A stretch of 64,000 nt of DNA from Hyphomicrobiaceae bacterium (GTDB lineage Bacteria > Pseudomonadota > Alphaproteobacteria > Rhizobiales > Hyphomicrobiaceae), in NCBI GenBank assembly GCA_020638055.1, contig JACKJH010000001.1, positions 434,001 to 498,000 of the forward strand. Reading direction: 5' to 3'. Of this stretch, positions 39,013-47,989 are shown in pieces. How positions within the stretch are numbered: position 1 is the first letter of the stretch; every line of letters starts with the position of its first letter. The notes beneath the pieces were generated by a model that had not been told where the DNA came from, made no database searches, and saw only the letters and a list, made by a program, of their open reading frames with translations. The position numbers were made by a program, and so were the translations under genes.

Positions 39013-40014
39013 TTATCGCCCCTGAGATATTCGGCTTGTTCGCTCGTGAGGGGCACCGAAATGACCAAAGTAGCGCGGGTCTATGTTTTCTACCGGAAGA
39101 ATGATCAAGACATCCGTCGTTCCGAATTGATGGTCGATCACGGCTCCGTCACCAACGAATGCGCCAAGCCGCAGATACCCCTTGATCAACGGCGGCAGCG
39201 CCTTAAGCGCGGCCCTGGTATCGACCTGTTCCTTCGCCAACATATTCATCGGTTGGTACATATGCGGATGCGCTTTGCACCGCCACTCACGTGGTGCCAG
39301 GGCGTTATGATGCAGAAAGGATAGCGCGCACGCATGCTGGCTTGGGTCAGTCCCTGCAAAGCTGGCACAGCCGATCATGACGTCGACACCGTGTTCGCGT
39401 ACGTATGTCCAAAGTCCATGCCAAAGCAATTCGACCGTGCGGCGATTACGATACGGCTTCAATACACACGAACGGCCTAGTTCGAGGAACCGGTGGGTCT
39501 GGGCGCGCGCCTGCAATAATGGAGCGATGTCGTACTCGCCCTGCGCATAAAAACCGTTTTGCCGCGCTGCAACGTCCTGGCGCAGCACGCGATAGGTTCC
39601 AACAACTTCCGGCCGTCGGACCGGCGACCACGGCAAGGTCGCGGCTGTGACTGCATGGTCCACCACGAGAAGGTGATCGCAAACTGCATCGTATGGATCT
39701 TCGTCACGCCGGCGCAGCTCCGCCATAAAACTGGGCTTTGCGGACATCTCCTTATAAAACACATCATAACGGAGGCGTTGCGCGCGGCGCAGGTCACGTG
39801 CACCAAGCGCCATGCGGACCTCAAGATCGCCGACGCGGCCATAAACAGGTGCCGCACGCTCATGCAGGAACCATGAACGCCGAACGTGTGCCTCCGTTAG
39901 ATTACGCATGCGAACGAAACGTTCCAGACCGGTTCTCAGAAACGGCAGCGACGGCTTCAGCAGAGCACGCGGACCAATACGTGTTGCCATTACGCGTTCA
40001 CGCTCCATCGGCAT
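39013..40014 (-). CDS. olsB: L-ornithine N-acyltransferase OlsB-like (ornithine lipid synthesis)
   Basis: The 333-residue GNAT-type acyltransferase carries GDLEVRMALGARDLRRAQRLRYDVFYKEM, DPYDAVCDHLLVVDH, GTYRVLR and ELGRSCVLKPYRNRRTVELLW, the OlsB/hemolysin-like signatures. OlsB transfers a 3-hydroxyacyl chain from acyl-ACP to ornithine, forming lyso-ornithine lipid at the membrane. The ATG at 40014 has a strong GGGAGGA site. The olsA partner is not next to it; the plsC-like gene at 18265 belongs to the same broad family, but a link is only a guess. It converges on maeB. Confidence 0.8.
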   Translation of the reverse strand: MPMERERVMATRIGPRALLKPSLPFLRTGLERFVRMRNLTEAHVRRSWFLHERAAPVYGRVGDLEVRMALGARDLRRAQRLRYDVFYKEMSAKPSFMAELRRRDEDPYDAVCDHLLVVDHAVTAATLPWSPVRRPEVVGTYRVLRQDVAARQNGFYAQGEYDIAPLLQARAQTHRFLELGRSCVLKPYRNRRTVELLWHGLWTYVREHGVDVMIGCASFAGTDPSQHACALSFLHHNALAPREWRCKAHPHMYQPMNMLAKEQVDTRAALKALPPLIKGYLRLGAFVGDGAVIDHQFGTTDVLIILPVENIDPRYFGHFGAPHERTSRISQGR

Positions 40015-40212
40015 GTTCGGGTTCCTCCCGATTATTTCCCCCGAGATCGTATGCATGTTTTGCGTAGACAGGCATGCGACCCAAACTCAATTTCGAAATG
40101 GTTTTCACCCTGAACTGAAATAAATCTCAGCGGAACATCAACCAAGCAAAACAATCCGTATGTACCAAGAGATCCGCAGCACGGGCAACAGTCGGCGAAT
40201 CAATGAGCCGGG

Positions 40213-40278
40213 CTAGCTTTTTGTTTGATCGCATTTTCTACGACGAACCGGTGTCCACTTCGTCAGAAAATGCTCTAA
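40213..40278. repeat. RIME-like right module
   Basis: CTAGCTTTTTGTTTGATCGC...GTCAGAAAATGCTCTAA, a 66-bp hairpin module with a few changes from the common copy. It lies upstream of olsB on the minus strand. Confidence 0.85.
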
Positions 40279-40363
40279 CACGGTAGCGTGTCGGATCTAC
40301 GACACGACAAATTGATGGATTGTTCGCCGGGAAGCGGCCAGCCTCAGGCAAGGCTCAGCTATA

Positions 40364-40443
40364 GCGCTTTTCGCCTCCCTCCTTGCGGGTCGATCTCGCG
40401 CCAGCGCGATGACGCCCGTGTTCTCGTGAGAAAGGCGGGCTAG
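40364..40443. repeat. Partial copy (right end) of the 270-bp CTAG-bounded element
   Basis: About 80 bp match the right end of the elements at 47990 and 60954, from GCTTTTCGCCTCCCTCC to GTGAGAAAGGCGGGCTAG. The left two-thirds are missing, so it is a decayed copy. Confidence 0.8.
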
Positions 40444-40509
40444 GCCAGCAATTGATCGAGATCATGTTTCGTTCGAACAGGAGTGAGATCCAACTTTCTG
40501 TTTGTCGCC

Positions 40510-40559
40510 ACGTTTTTTAAGGCTCTACCGCGTCACACGTTAGAATAAGCGTGCTCTAA
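40510..40559. repeat. Degenerate copy of the 58-bp/104-bp hairpin module
   Basis: CTACCGCGTCACACG...GCGTGCTCTAA matches the CCGCGTACACTTC...ACATGCTCTAG half of the 104-bp repeat with several changes. Its end overlaps the stop codon of the histidine kinase. Confidence 0.5.
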
Positions 40560-43063
40560 TTCGAGCTGTGTGGGTGACCAGGCACCCAAGTGTCCAGCAA
40601 CCCCTTCAAATCATTCGTATCAAAGGGTTTGGCGAGGTAATCATCGAAGCCTGAATTAAGATAGCGTTCGCGATCCTCTGGGAAGGCGTTTGCAGTCAGA
40701 GTTATGATCGGCGGGCATGGGCGCAAATACCGGTGATCCGCGTTGCGGCGTTTTTCGTGGGCATTACGGATCGCCTCGGTTGCGGCGATTCCATCCATTC
40801 CGGGCATATGGATGTCCATCAAAATCAGGTCGAATTGCGGACGATGGTCGTCAAATGCATCGACAACGAGGTCAACCGCGCGACTTCCATTGGCGCAGTG
40901 CTCCACCGAACATCCGCATTTTTCCAGTATCCGGCGTGCGAGCAGCGCGTTGATTTCATTATCCTCAACGAGCAATATGGATGTCACTTTCGATCTTGCT
41001 GGATTGGTTTCGATCGTGCGCTCATTGGCCGATACACCAGCAGAAATTGCACCTGATCGGGAGCCTGGATCTGTGGCGGACGTTTGCTCGCTAACGGCTG
41101 CAACATTTCCTTCCAGAGCACGGGCAACCGGGCTGCTGGCGAGTTGCTGGAGCAATGACCGCGTTCGAACCGGCCGAATGAGATAGCGTTCGAAACCGTG
41201 TTCGCGGAATGCCGCCAATCCAGAACGTGCAAGAACGTTGACCGTTACAATACCAATGACCGGTTCACCGCCGGTGGCGCGTGCGCATGCCAGAAGTTCG
41301 CCTGCGGTGCGGGCATCCGACCCCACATCCACAATCACGCGCTGGACCGGGCTACCCTTCTTTGCGTTGTTTGAGATCGCTGCCATGGCGCCGCTCATTT
41401 CGGATTCAATGACGTGCTGATTGGCCGAACGCAGGATGTGGGCTATCGACCGGCGCTCGAATGCCTGATCCATGGCGATCAGCACGTTGAATTTTTCTTC
41501 CAGTCTGACAGTTGCCGAGTTGGCTATAACGTCATTCGACGCGGCCTTTTTGAGCGTGATCTCCGCGGTAAAGACCGAACCGCTACCAGGTGTCGAGGTG
41601 GCGCGTATGTCGCCTCCCATTGCCAGGGCAAGACGCTTGGAAATTGCCAGGCCCAAGCCCGTACCGCCCTGTTGGCGGCGTTGGGCGGAATCGGCCTGCT
41701 CGAATTCGTGGAACAATCGCTGCATATCGTTCGGCGATAGGCCGATGCCACTATCTTCAACCTGGATTTCTATGGCCATCTGCCCAGGATTTTCGGGATG
41801 GTCACGCCCGCTGATCGTAACAGCAATACCGCCATGGTCCGTGAACTTGATGGCGTTCGATAGTAGGTTGAGCAAGACTTGGCGAATGCGCGCCTCGTCG
41901 CCGATGAAGGTTCGCTCAACGGCGGAATCGACCGTCAGTGCCAGTTCCAAGCCCTTGTCGTGGGCGCGTGGCGAAACCAACTCAACGACGCTTTGGCTCG
42001 TGTCTGCGAGGTTGAACGCGATCTCGGTCAATTCGACCTTGCCGGCCTCGACCTTGGAGAAATCGAGTATCTCGTCAATCAAGGTAACAAGAACTCGCGC
42101 AGATTGATCAACCGCAGCGACATAAGTGCGTTGCTCATCGCTCAGTTCAGTTTCGCGCAGCAGTGACGCCATGCCGAGGATACCGTTCATGGGCGTGCGG
42201 ATTTCATGGCTCATGGCGGCAAGGAAACGTGACTTGGCCCTGTTGGCTGCTTCCGCCTGGTCACGCGCCTCAGACAACTCAACCGCGCTGGCGCATTCCT
42301 TGGTTACGTCGCGGCCGACAATCTGGACTTCGTTTCCTGAGCCGCAACTCTTGGCCACCATATGTTCGTTCCACGCATACCACCGCGGTCCCGCAGCGGT
42401 AGCGACGTGCTGGAGGTAGCGGCGCCCGCGTTCTGGTATTCCAACATCGAGTGGGGGCGTTTCTTCGCTGGCCACTTCCGTGGGTGCAAACACTTCTCCC
42501 AGCGCCTCTTGGGCTGGAATGGCGAACACACGCGAGAAGGCCGTGTTCACAAAAGTTAGCCTGCCTTGCTCGTCGCGACGAAGGATTACGTCGGACTGCT
42601 GGTCGAGGAGATCGCGATACCTGACATCAGTTTCGGAAATTTCCCAATGCACGTCCTGCAACTGTTCAAGACGCTGCTCGAGCGCCTGACAAAAGGCGTC
42701 GAAGCGTTCGCGTGGATCTATTGTGGTTTGTAGTGCATTTGATGCCCTGATTGCAGCCCAATGCGCCCCGGCCAGCAACAACGCTGCGGCGAGTACAAGC
42801 ATGCCGTGCGCCCATCCCGCAGGACCGGGCAAAACAGCGAGCCCGGCAATCAGCAACAACCCACCGATGGCGGCTATCGCCTGCGGTGCCCGCAGATGCA
42901 ACAGCGCTAGCGCCGAACGCTTGCTGATTGTTCTACGCCTCGTTGCACTCAGTGCTGCGGACAAGCGCTTCAATGACGAACTCGTCAGATGCCACCTGGG
43001 CTTGGTGGGCGAGGCCGTGCATTGCTGCTTGATTTGCTCTGGATCGCCCAATGTATCTGGCAC
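40556..43063 (-). CDS. Membrane hybrid sensor histidine kinase with PAS and two receiver domains
   Basis: The 835-residue protein has two membrane helices (about 59-80 and 84-104), a coiled linker, a PAS domain (about 140-255, DLLDQQSDVILRRDEQGRLTF), a HisKA domain with the phosphoacceptor His286 in MSHEIRTPMNG, and an HATPase domain (DEARIRQVLLNLLSNAIKFT, DSGIGL, GGTGLGLAIS). A degenerate receiver-like region (about 525-655) is followed by a C-terminal REC domain with Asp750 in LILMDIHMPGMDG. The signal is unknown, and no separate response regulator lies beside it. The start is GTG at 43063, with no clear ribosome-binding site. The stop lies in repeat-like sequence. Confidence 0.9.
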   Translation of the reverse strand: MPDTLGDPEQIKQQCTASPTKPRWHLTSSSLKRLSAALSATRRRTISKRSALALLHLRAPQAIAAIGGLLLIAGLAVLPGPAGWAHGMLVLAAALLLAGAHWAAIRASNALQTTIDPRERFDAFCQALEQRLEQLQDVHWEISETDVRYRDLLDQQSDVILRRDEQGRLTFVNTAFSRVFAIPAQEALGEVFAPTEVASEETPPLDVGIPERGRRYLQHVATAAGPRWYAWNEHMVAKSCGSGNEVQIVGRDVTKECASAVELSEARDQAEAANRAKSRFLAAMSHEIRTPMNGILGMASLLRETELSDEQRTYVAAVDQSARVLVTLIDEILDFSKVEAGKVELTEIAFNLADTSQSVVELVSPRAHDKGLELALTVDSAVERTFIGDEARIRQVLLNLLSNAIKFTDHGGIAVTISGRDHPENPGQMAIEIQVEDSGIGLSPNDMQRLFHEFEQADSAQRRQQGGTGLGLAISKRLALAMGGDIRATSTPGSGSVFTAEITLKKAASNDVIANSATVRLEEKFNVLIAMDQAFERRSIAHILRSANQHVIESEMSGAMAAISNNAKKGSPVQRVIVDVGSDARTAGELLACARATGGEPVIGIVTVNVLARSGLAAFREHGFERYLIRPVRTRSLLQQLASSPVARALEGNVAAVSEQTSATDPGSRSGAISAGVSANERTIETNPARSKVTSILLVEDNEINALLARRILEKCGCSVEHCANGSRAVDLVVDAFDDHRPQFDLILMDIHMPGMDGIAATEAIRNAHEKRRNADHRYLRPCPPIITLTANAFPEDRERYLNSGFDDYLAKPFDTNDLKGLLDTWVPGHPHSSN

Positions 43064-43090
43064 CTGAACACCATTGCAGCCTGCTTGCCC

Positions 43091-43336
43091 CTATAGAAAA
43101 CGCAAACCGGCTTCACCATCCTGATCGCGCATGCCCTGGTTGAGGAAACGCCCCACGAGGCGTTGAGCATGCTCGTGTTTTTGCAATCTCAGGTAAGCAC
43201 AGTTGGCTTTGAAAAAGCCTGAAGCAGCAAGGTTAATGCTGGCATAATCGCTGTCCCCTTCCGGCCCAACGATCCATGAAAGGCTAGTGTTGCGTCGCGC
43301 CTTAGTTGATCGACATTGCGGCACGCTGAGTATCAA
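43091..43336 (-). CDS. Doubtful short ORF, possibly the 3' end of a truncated gene
   Basis: An 81-residue frame ends ...KHEHAQRLVGRFLNQGMRDQDGEAGLRFL. Its first 18 or so residues are coded by the palindromic element at 43284-43357, so the original 5' end is probably gone. I do not recognise a family. It could be a remnant or a chance ORF. Confidence 0.25.
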   Translation of the reverse strand: MILSVPQCRSTKARRNTSLSWIVGPEGDSDYASINLAASGFFKANCAYLRLQKHEHAQRLVGRFLNQGMRDQDGEAGLRFL

Positions 43337-43357
43337 CTAAGGCGCGATAAACGCCAC
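43284..43357. repeat. Palindromic element, CGCGCCTTAGTTGA family (copy 1)
   Basis: CTAGTGTTGCG-TCGCGCCTTAGTTGAT...ATCAACTAAGGCGCGA-TAAACGCCAC. The central arms of about 15 bp match the copy at 46513-46591. The left end is CTAG; the right end has decayed. Confidence 0.85.
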
Positions 43358-43531
43358 CCATCACCCATTTCTCCCCGCCATCGTGAATAAATCAGGCTAG
43401 GGAAAACATGACCTTCAATTGCTGCGCATGTTCGGGGGGCGGCTGCGATTTTTTGCAAGTCTCGTCACCCCGCGCTCAGTTATTGCGCAGGACTGCTTAG
43501 TCAACTGCTGCAAATTTCGAACGAAGTTGCC

Positions 43532-43783
43532 TCATTCGTCGAGGTGTCTGGCGCTATCGAGCGTGAGTAGCGGGACGCCGTCCCTGATTGGGAAGGCAAG
43601 GCGGGCAGCCTTTGAAACCAGTTCCTGGCGTTGGCGGTCATAGTTGAGGGGGCGTTTACTCACCGGGCAGGCCAGCATAGCCAATAGGCGGGGGTCGAGT
43701 TCGCGCGGCGCCGGCTCTGAGGCGGGTGGTGGAACCTCCACAACGCCTTCGTTTTTATTTTCTCGGGATGTATCTTCACCCAT
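43532..43783 (-). CDS. Trm112/UPF0434-family small protein
   Basis: The 83-residue protein has the YcaR/Trm112 core LDPRLLAMLACPVSKRPLNYD...AARLAFPIRDGVPLLTLDSAR. Trm112-type proteins act as small zinc-binding partners of methyltransferases in some organisms; here only one cysteine of the usual set is seen, so zinc binding is doubtful. It follows the LON-domain gene by 46 bp and is likely co-transcribed with it. Confidence 0.85.
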   Translation of the reverse strand: MGEDTSRENKNEGVVEVPPPASEPAPRELDPRLLAMLACPVSKRPLNYDRQRQELVSKAARLAFPIRDGVPLLTLDSARHLDE

Positions 43784-43829
43784 ACTGATTTTTCCGTTTG
43801 GGCTGTTGCCGGCTCAACGTTGCCGCCGA

Positions 43830-44522
43830 CTATTGGATCATGCTACCGCCCGTGCTTCCGGCTGCCATTTCCATTTCAGCCAAGGCTACCAAGACCTCGG
43901 CACGCGCTTTCAAACTAGGTGCCTCCAGCAACGCCTGTTTTTCTTCTGCGCCGTAAGGGCTCATGACGGCCAAAGCGTTAACAAGGAATTCGCTGGAGGA
44001 CTTTTCGATGATGGGCCATTCTGCCTCCAGACGCTTGGCATCCAGGTAGCGACGCAATACACGCAACAGGGCCTTGCGATCGACGTTTTCTTCTCCCAAT
44101 CCGGCACTGAAATCTCCAGAAAACTCACTCCAATCGACTTCAGCCGTGCGGTAGGGCCGTCCGGAAATTTGCTCATTTACGAGGCGGAAGCGCGCAATCC
44201 CGGTCAATGTCACCATGACACGGCCATCCTCCAGCTCCTGAAACCCCGTGATGCGACCGGCACATCCAATTGTTTTCAATGGGCTGTCGTTACCCTTCGG
44301 GCTTTCTATGATCGTATTGGCGGGCTCGACAGGTTCATCAGGCTGAATGATGCCGATGAGGCGCTTGCCGCTCAGAACGTCGTCGACCATCTGCAAATAA
44401 CGAGGTTCGAAGACGTTCAGCGGCAACGTTGCCCGCGGCAACAGGATGGCACCGCGGAGAGGAAACAAAGGGACTTGGCGTGGCAGGTCGTCAGGCCCGT
44501 GATATCGGTCTGTCCTCGCCAA
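43830..44522 (-). CDS. LON substrate-binding-domain protein (no protease domain)
   Basis: The 230-residue protein matches the LON N-terminal domain: LPRQVPLFPLRGAILLPRATLPLNVFEPRYL, IGCAGRITGFQELEDGRVMVTLTGIARFRL. It lacks the AAA+ and protease domains of Lon, as in COG2802 proteins. The start is TTG at 44522 with a GGGAG site. It lies between the thioredoxin-TPR gene and the Trm112-like gene, a conserved rhizobial trio possibly linked to protein quality control. Confidence 0.85.
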   Translation of the reverse strand: MARTDRYHGPDDLPRQVPLFPLRGAILLPRATLPLNVFEPRYLQMVDDVLSGKRLIGIIQPDEPVEPANTIIESPKGNDSPLKTIGCAGRITGFQELEDGRVMVTLTGIARFRLVNEQISGRPYRTAEVDWSEFSGDFSAGLGEENVDRKALLRVLRRYLDAKRLEAEWPIIEKSSSEFLVNALAVMSPYGAEEKQALLEAPSLKARAEVLVALAEMEMAAGSTGGSMIQ

Positions 44523-44601
44523 AACGTGCTCCCTTCGTCGTCAGCTTGCAAATGGCGTTGCTACAAACGCCCTTCGTGCGGTTCTAATTTTTGCACACCC
44601 G

Positions 44602-45519
44602 TCACGAAAAAAGAACCGAGGACAGCTTTCGACGCCCATCCAGGGTGGCAGGATCCTTCACACCCCAGGCTTCGAACAACTGAACGAGTTGCTTGCGGGC
44701 TGCTTCCTCATTCCATGACCGTTGGCGGCGGACAATCTCAATCAGATGATCCACTGCTTCCGCCTTGAACCCCTTGGCGGCGAGTGCAACCGCCAAATCA
44801 TAGCGCGCCTGATGATCGGCAGGATTGGATGCAACTTGAGCTTCCAATGCGGCGGCGTCGCCAGCATCACCCGCCTTCTTGGAAAGCTCCAAGGCTGCAA
44901 TAACACCTGCAACTGCGGAAACGTTGCGCTTGTCTGGCGGCACCAAACCGATGGTCTGCTCGGCGCGCTCGGTATCTCCGCTCTTCAAGTAGCACTGGGC
45001 AAGCCCTGCCAGGGCATCCGGATTCAATTGATCTTCCTGCAGCACCGCAGCGTAGATTTCGGCTGCGCCCTGCAAATCACCAGAGGCCATGGCCTGTTCG
45101 GCTGCCGCCATTGCCTCTTGCAGGCTGTCACCGGCATCTTCGCCCAGAAGCCGGTCGATGAACGAGCGGATCTGGCTTTCGGGAAGCGCGCCCATGAAGC
45201 CGTCGAGTGGTTTGCCGTTCTTGAATGCATAAACTGTCGGCAATGACTGGATGCGCAACTGCCCAGCCAACGCCTGATGTTCATCAGTGTCGATCTTCAC
45301 CAGGCGTACTTTGCCGCCATAAGCCTTGACGACCTTTTCCAGGACAGGACCCAAGGTACGGCAGGGACCGCACCATGAAGCCCAGAAATCCACCAAAACC
45401 AGCGACGTGTTGGACGCCTCAATAACATCCTTGGCGAAGCCCTCGGTTGAGGAATCCTTGATGAGGTCATTTCCCCCGGGTGCGTCCGAGGCGGCAGCGC
45501 CGCCCGATATAATTTCCAT
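44602..45519 (-). CDS. Thioredoxin-TPR protein, CnoX/YbbN-like
   Basis: The 305-residue protein has an N-terminal thioredoxin domain with the active-site WCGPC (FWASWCGPCRTLGPVLEKV, about residues 45-63) and cis-Pro region LPTVYAFKNGKPLDGF. TPR-like helical repeats (about 130-290) follow. It resembles CnoX, a chaperone that passes substrates to GroEL. Unlike E. coli CnoX, which has SxxC, this one has a full CxxC and may be a redox-active thioredoxin. Confidence 0.88.
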   Translation of the reverse strand: MEIISGGAAASDAPGGNDLIKDSSTEGFAKDVIEASNTSLVLVDFWASWCGPCRTLGPVLEKVVKAYGGKVRLVKIDTDEHQALAGQLRIQSLPTVYAFKNGKPLDGFMGALPESQIRSFIDRLLGEDAGDSLQEAMAAAEQAMASGDLQGAAEIYAAVLQEDQLNPDALAGLAQCYLKSGDTERAEQTIGLVPPDKRNVSAVAGVIAALELSKKAGDAGDAAALEAQVASNPADHQARYDLAVALAAKGFKAEAVDHLIEIVRRQRSWNEEAARKQLVQLFEAWGVKDPATLDGRRKLSSVLFS

Positions 45520-45634
45520 GTCAAAATCCTCTCGTCATTCTACCGATATAGGGCGCCTTGGCCGGGGACCCAAGCGCGGTAGCAGGGGGAGCGGCATAAT
45601 CTCGCTCATCTCAGGCTCTATCGCATGCGGCATT

Positions 45635-46201
45635 TTATGCCTCTTCACTGACGAGCGCGGCGATATGCGGGGTGTGGCCGCACGCGGATATGAACTGGAA
45701 AAGGTCTTCGCGTGCAATGCTGGTTGTCGCCGCATTATCGAGCGGATGGGCATTTATGACGTCATGCCGCATGAGCAACTCGTCGATCACGACCTTAACC
45801 CTGCCCAGAGTGTCATTCATCACGGCGAAGGCTGTGACCGATCCCGGCGTTACACCTAGCACCTGCATCATAAGTTCGGGCTTGCCAAAGCTGAAGCGTC
45901 CAGCCGCCAGGCGCTTGGACATAGCCTTCAAGTCGACGGGGGTGTGGCTTTCGGCCACGACCAGGAAAAGCGCGCCTTTCGAGTCCTTCAAGAACAGGTT
46001 TTTCGTGTGCCCGCCTGGAATTTCCAGTTCAACCGCTTCGCTCTCAGCGACGGTATAGACAGGTGGGTGATCCACCGTTTTTGTCGCAATGGAAAGAGCG
46101 TTCAAGCGCGCGAACAGATCGGCTCGCGTTGCGGGTTTGTGTGGGTTTTGGCCTCCTTCGTGCCCGGCCAAGGTTGGTGTGTGGGTATTGTGATCTACCA
46201 T
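45635..46201 (-). CDS. YbaK/ProX-type aminoacyl-tRNA deacylase
   Basis: From the ATG at 46201 the protein has 188 residues with the YbaK fold: VDHPPVYTVAESEAVELEIPGGHTKNLFLKD, KRLAAGRFSFGKPELMMQVLGVTPGSVTAFAVMND. This matches stand-alone ProX editing proteins, which hydrolyse mischarged Ala-tRNA(Pro) or similar. The in-frame upstream start at 46270 would add 23 unlikely residues. It lies just upstream of the CnoX-like gene on the same strand. Confidence 0.85.
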   Translation of the reverse strand: MVDHNTHTPTLAGHEGGQNPHKPATRADLFARLNALSIATKTVDHPPVYTVAESEAVELEIPGGHTKNLFLKDSKGALFLVVAESHTPVDLKAMSKRLAAGRFSFGKPELMMQVLGVTPGSVTAFAVMNDTLGRVKVVIDELLMRHDVINAHPLDNAATTSIAREDLFQFISACGHTPHIAALVSEEA

Positions 46202-46424
46202 GGTTTTACTGGATGCGGGTGGTTCTGGATGGCCCGGTTGGAGCTGGTTTGGCTGGAGGCACGGAGCCATATTGGTTGAAATTTCCGAGAATTTACAGGA
46301 TTTGCCGGTGCCCGCTGCCGATAGAACACTGAGCTCTACTTCAGCTACGGCCGAGCGTCAGTTGCCGGCATTGGAGGCCGACTATCAGATTTCTAACACA
46401 GACTCTGAAGCCTGCGATAATTCG

Positions 46425-46499
46425 CTAGTGGCCTGTCGTGCCAAAATTGAAACATAGCCGCAACCGCATACAATTTTGGCGCGACATGAAGGCCACTAG
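46425..46499. repeat. Palindromic element CTAGTGGCC...GGCCACTAG
   Basis: A 75-bp inverted repeat with CTAG at both ends. The arms GGCCTGTCGTGCCAAAATTG and CAATTTTGGCGCGACATGAA match with few mismatches. No second copy was seen in this window. Confidence 0.85.
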
Positions 46500-46512
46500 C
46501 AAAATCATGAAC

Positions 46513-46591
46513 TTAGTGTGGCGTTCAACGCGCCTTAGTTGACTCCGCGTGGGCCGCAACGTCGGTCAACTAAGGCGCGACGCCACACTAG
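46513..46591. repeat. Palindromic element, CGCGCCTTAGTTGA family (copy 2)
   Basis: TTAGTGTGGCG...CGCGCCTTAGTTGAC...GTCAACTAAGGCGCG...CGCCACACTAG, with an almost perfect palindrome over 79 bp. It is separated from the preceding palindrome by only 13 bp. Confidence 0.88.
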
Positions 46592-46693
46592 GAAAATTCC
46601 CTCCCGCTTCGGCCGGCACCTGGATTAACCGTTACGGCGCGCCACATCGTCCATGGTTGTGGTGACTGCCCAAAAAGGTGTTCTGGTTCACGC

Positions 46694-46722
46694 TTGCATT
46701 CGTTTTCGAGTTGCGCCATAAG
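46694..46722 (+). promoter_or_regulatory. Candidate promoter for tRNA-Gly
   Basis: TTGCAT, a 17-bp spacer and CATAAG lie about 45 bp upstream of the tRNA. Spacing is right; the match to consensus is moderate. Confidence 0.35.
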
Positions 46723-46768
46723 ACGGGGCCGTTGCGCGCAGGCGCAGTGGCCATACCCTGTTGGATTT

Positions 46769-46843
46769 GCGGGTGTAGCTCAGGGGTAGAGCACAACCTT
46801 GCCAAGGTTGGGGTCGTGGGTTCGAATCCCATCGCCCGCTCCA
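46769..46843 (+). tRNA. tRNA-Gly (anticodon GCC)
   Basis: The cloverleaf closes: acceptor GCGGGTG/CGCCCGC with one G-U pair, D-arm GCTCAGGGGTAGAGC, anticodon stem CAACC/GGTTG with loop TTGCCAA (anticodon GCC), and T-arm GTGGGTTCGAATCCCAT. The CCA end is encoded. It is followed by a likely terminator. Confidence 0.97.
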
Positions 46844-46908
46844 ATTCGACCCGGTCCGTTCCGGACACATGGGTTACAATGTCTGGTTATTTCCGCCATT
46901 TCTCCAAG

Positions 46909-46937
46909 AGCGCCGTTAAATTCTTCAGGCGCTTTTT
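46909..46937 (+). terminator. Intrinsic terminator downstream of tRNA-Gly
   Basis: AGCGCC...GGCGCT stem followed directly by TTTTT on the plus strand. It lies 65 bp after the tRNA and overlaps the 3' end of the convergent parA-like gene. Confidence 0.6.
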
Positions 46938-47794
46938 CCTGTTGCTGTCCGGCTTTCGTGTTTGCTAGCTCCCAAAACCAGCCGAGCAACCAGTTCATCT
47001 GTCACATTGCGCACCGCGCGACCAGCATCACCTGGGTACTTTGCCATATAAGACCGGCCAGGCTGCATGCGCGCGGCATCTTGCAGAATGCGCTGGTGGG
47101 GCAGCGCCTGATTGAAGCAGCGGTTTTCGGACTGCTGCTTTAGCCATGCCTCATAGTCCCGGTCTGACTCAGAATGCGGATCGCGCATATTGACAATCAC
47201 GCCGAGGTTCTCGGCAAAGCCCATCTCAGGGTTAAGAGCTCGAAAGCGCCGGAACACTTCAAGACCGCACAGTGAAACGTAATCAGGCTTGGTGGGCGAG
47301 AGGTGGTAGCTGGCTTCGCGCAACCAGCTTTCAGTCAAAATTGAAAGCCCCGGCGGACAATCAATCAGCACCACATCGAACACGGTGGACACTTCAGCCA
47401 GAAGGCGACGGATCGCCTGACGCAAGCGGGCGTGCTGGCTTTCTTTGGAAACCTCGCGCTCGAACAACGTGAGTTGCATGTCGCTTGGAATAAGGAAAAT
47501 AGAGCGCGCTTCTTCAACGTCGGAGACATCGCGCACGACATAATCGGTCCAGGGCGTTTCCGTGCCGCGCAGCACGGTGGCAACGAGGTAGTCAACCAAC
47601 GTGCTATTTTCCGTTTGCAGCTTGTGCAAACCCTGAACCGGAACGAGCATGCTGGAAACGCTCGCCTGTGCATCGCTGTCGATTATCAAAACATTCTTAT
47701 CGTGGAACGCCGAGAGCGTTTCTGCGAGAGCCAACACCAGCGTCGATTTACCGACGCCGCCCTTCGTGTTCATTACCGCCACGGTATTACGCAT
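46925..47794 (-). CDS. Orphan ParA-family ATPase
   Basis: From the ATG at 47794 the protein has 289 residues with the deviant Walker A MNTKGGVGKSTLVLALAETL, the Walker A' segment LIIDSDAQASVSSML and the Walker B region VVLIDCPPGLSILTES. No parB-like gene or parS sites are seen. It is therefore likely to be a positioning or regulatory ParA rather than a chromosome partition pair. The divergent region upstream holds a 270-bp element. Confidence 0.88.
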   Translation of the reverse strand: MRNTVAVMNTKGGVGKSTLVLALAETLSAFHDKNVLIIDSDAQASVSSMLVPVQGLHKLQTENSTLVDYLVATVLRGTETPWTDYVVRDVSDVEEARSIFLIPSDMQLTLFEREVSKESQHARLRQAIRRLLAEVSTVFDVVLIDCPPGLSILTESWLREASYHLSPTKPDYVSLCGLEVFRRFRALNPEMGFAENLGVIVNMRDPHSESDRDYEAWLKQQSENRCFNQALPHQRILQDAARMQPGRSYMAKYPGDAGRAVRNVTDELVARLVLGASKHESRTATGKSA

Positions 47795-47989
47795 GGTCCC
47801 GGTCTGCCCCCGTCCGTTTGGCCAAGTACCCATCTATGCAGTTTCGCCGTGGTGGCAGGCAGAGCAATCAGAAAAAACCGGCCAAAGCGAGGCCAAAGGC
47901 AATATGCTCCCCTAAAATGGGACTGTGCTTACCTGTCATATCGTCAATGCCCGAACCCATGCAAACCTTACAATTGCAAGATGCGCGAC

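Noticed and set aside
43644..44768. 374-codon plus-strand ORF over the Trm112-like and LON-domain genes
   Set aside because: It runs antisense to two recognisable genes and into the cnoX-like gene.
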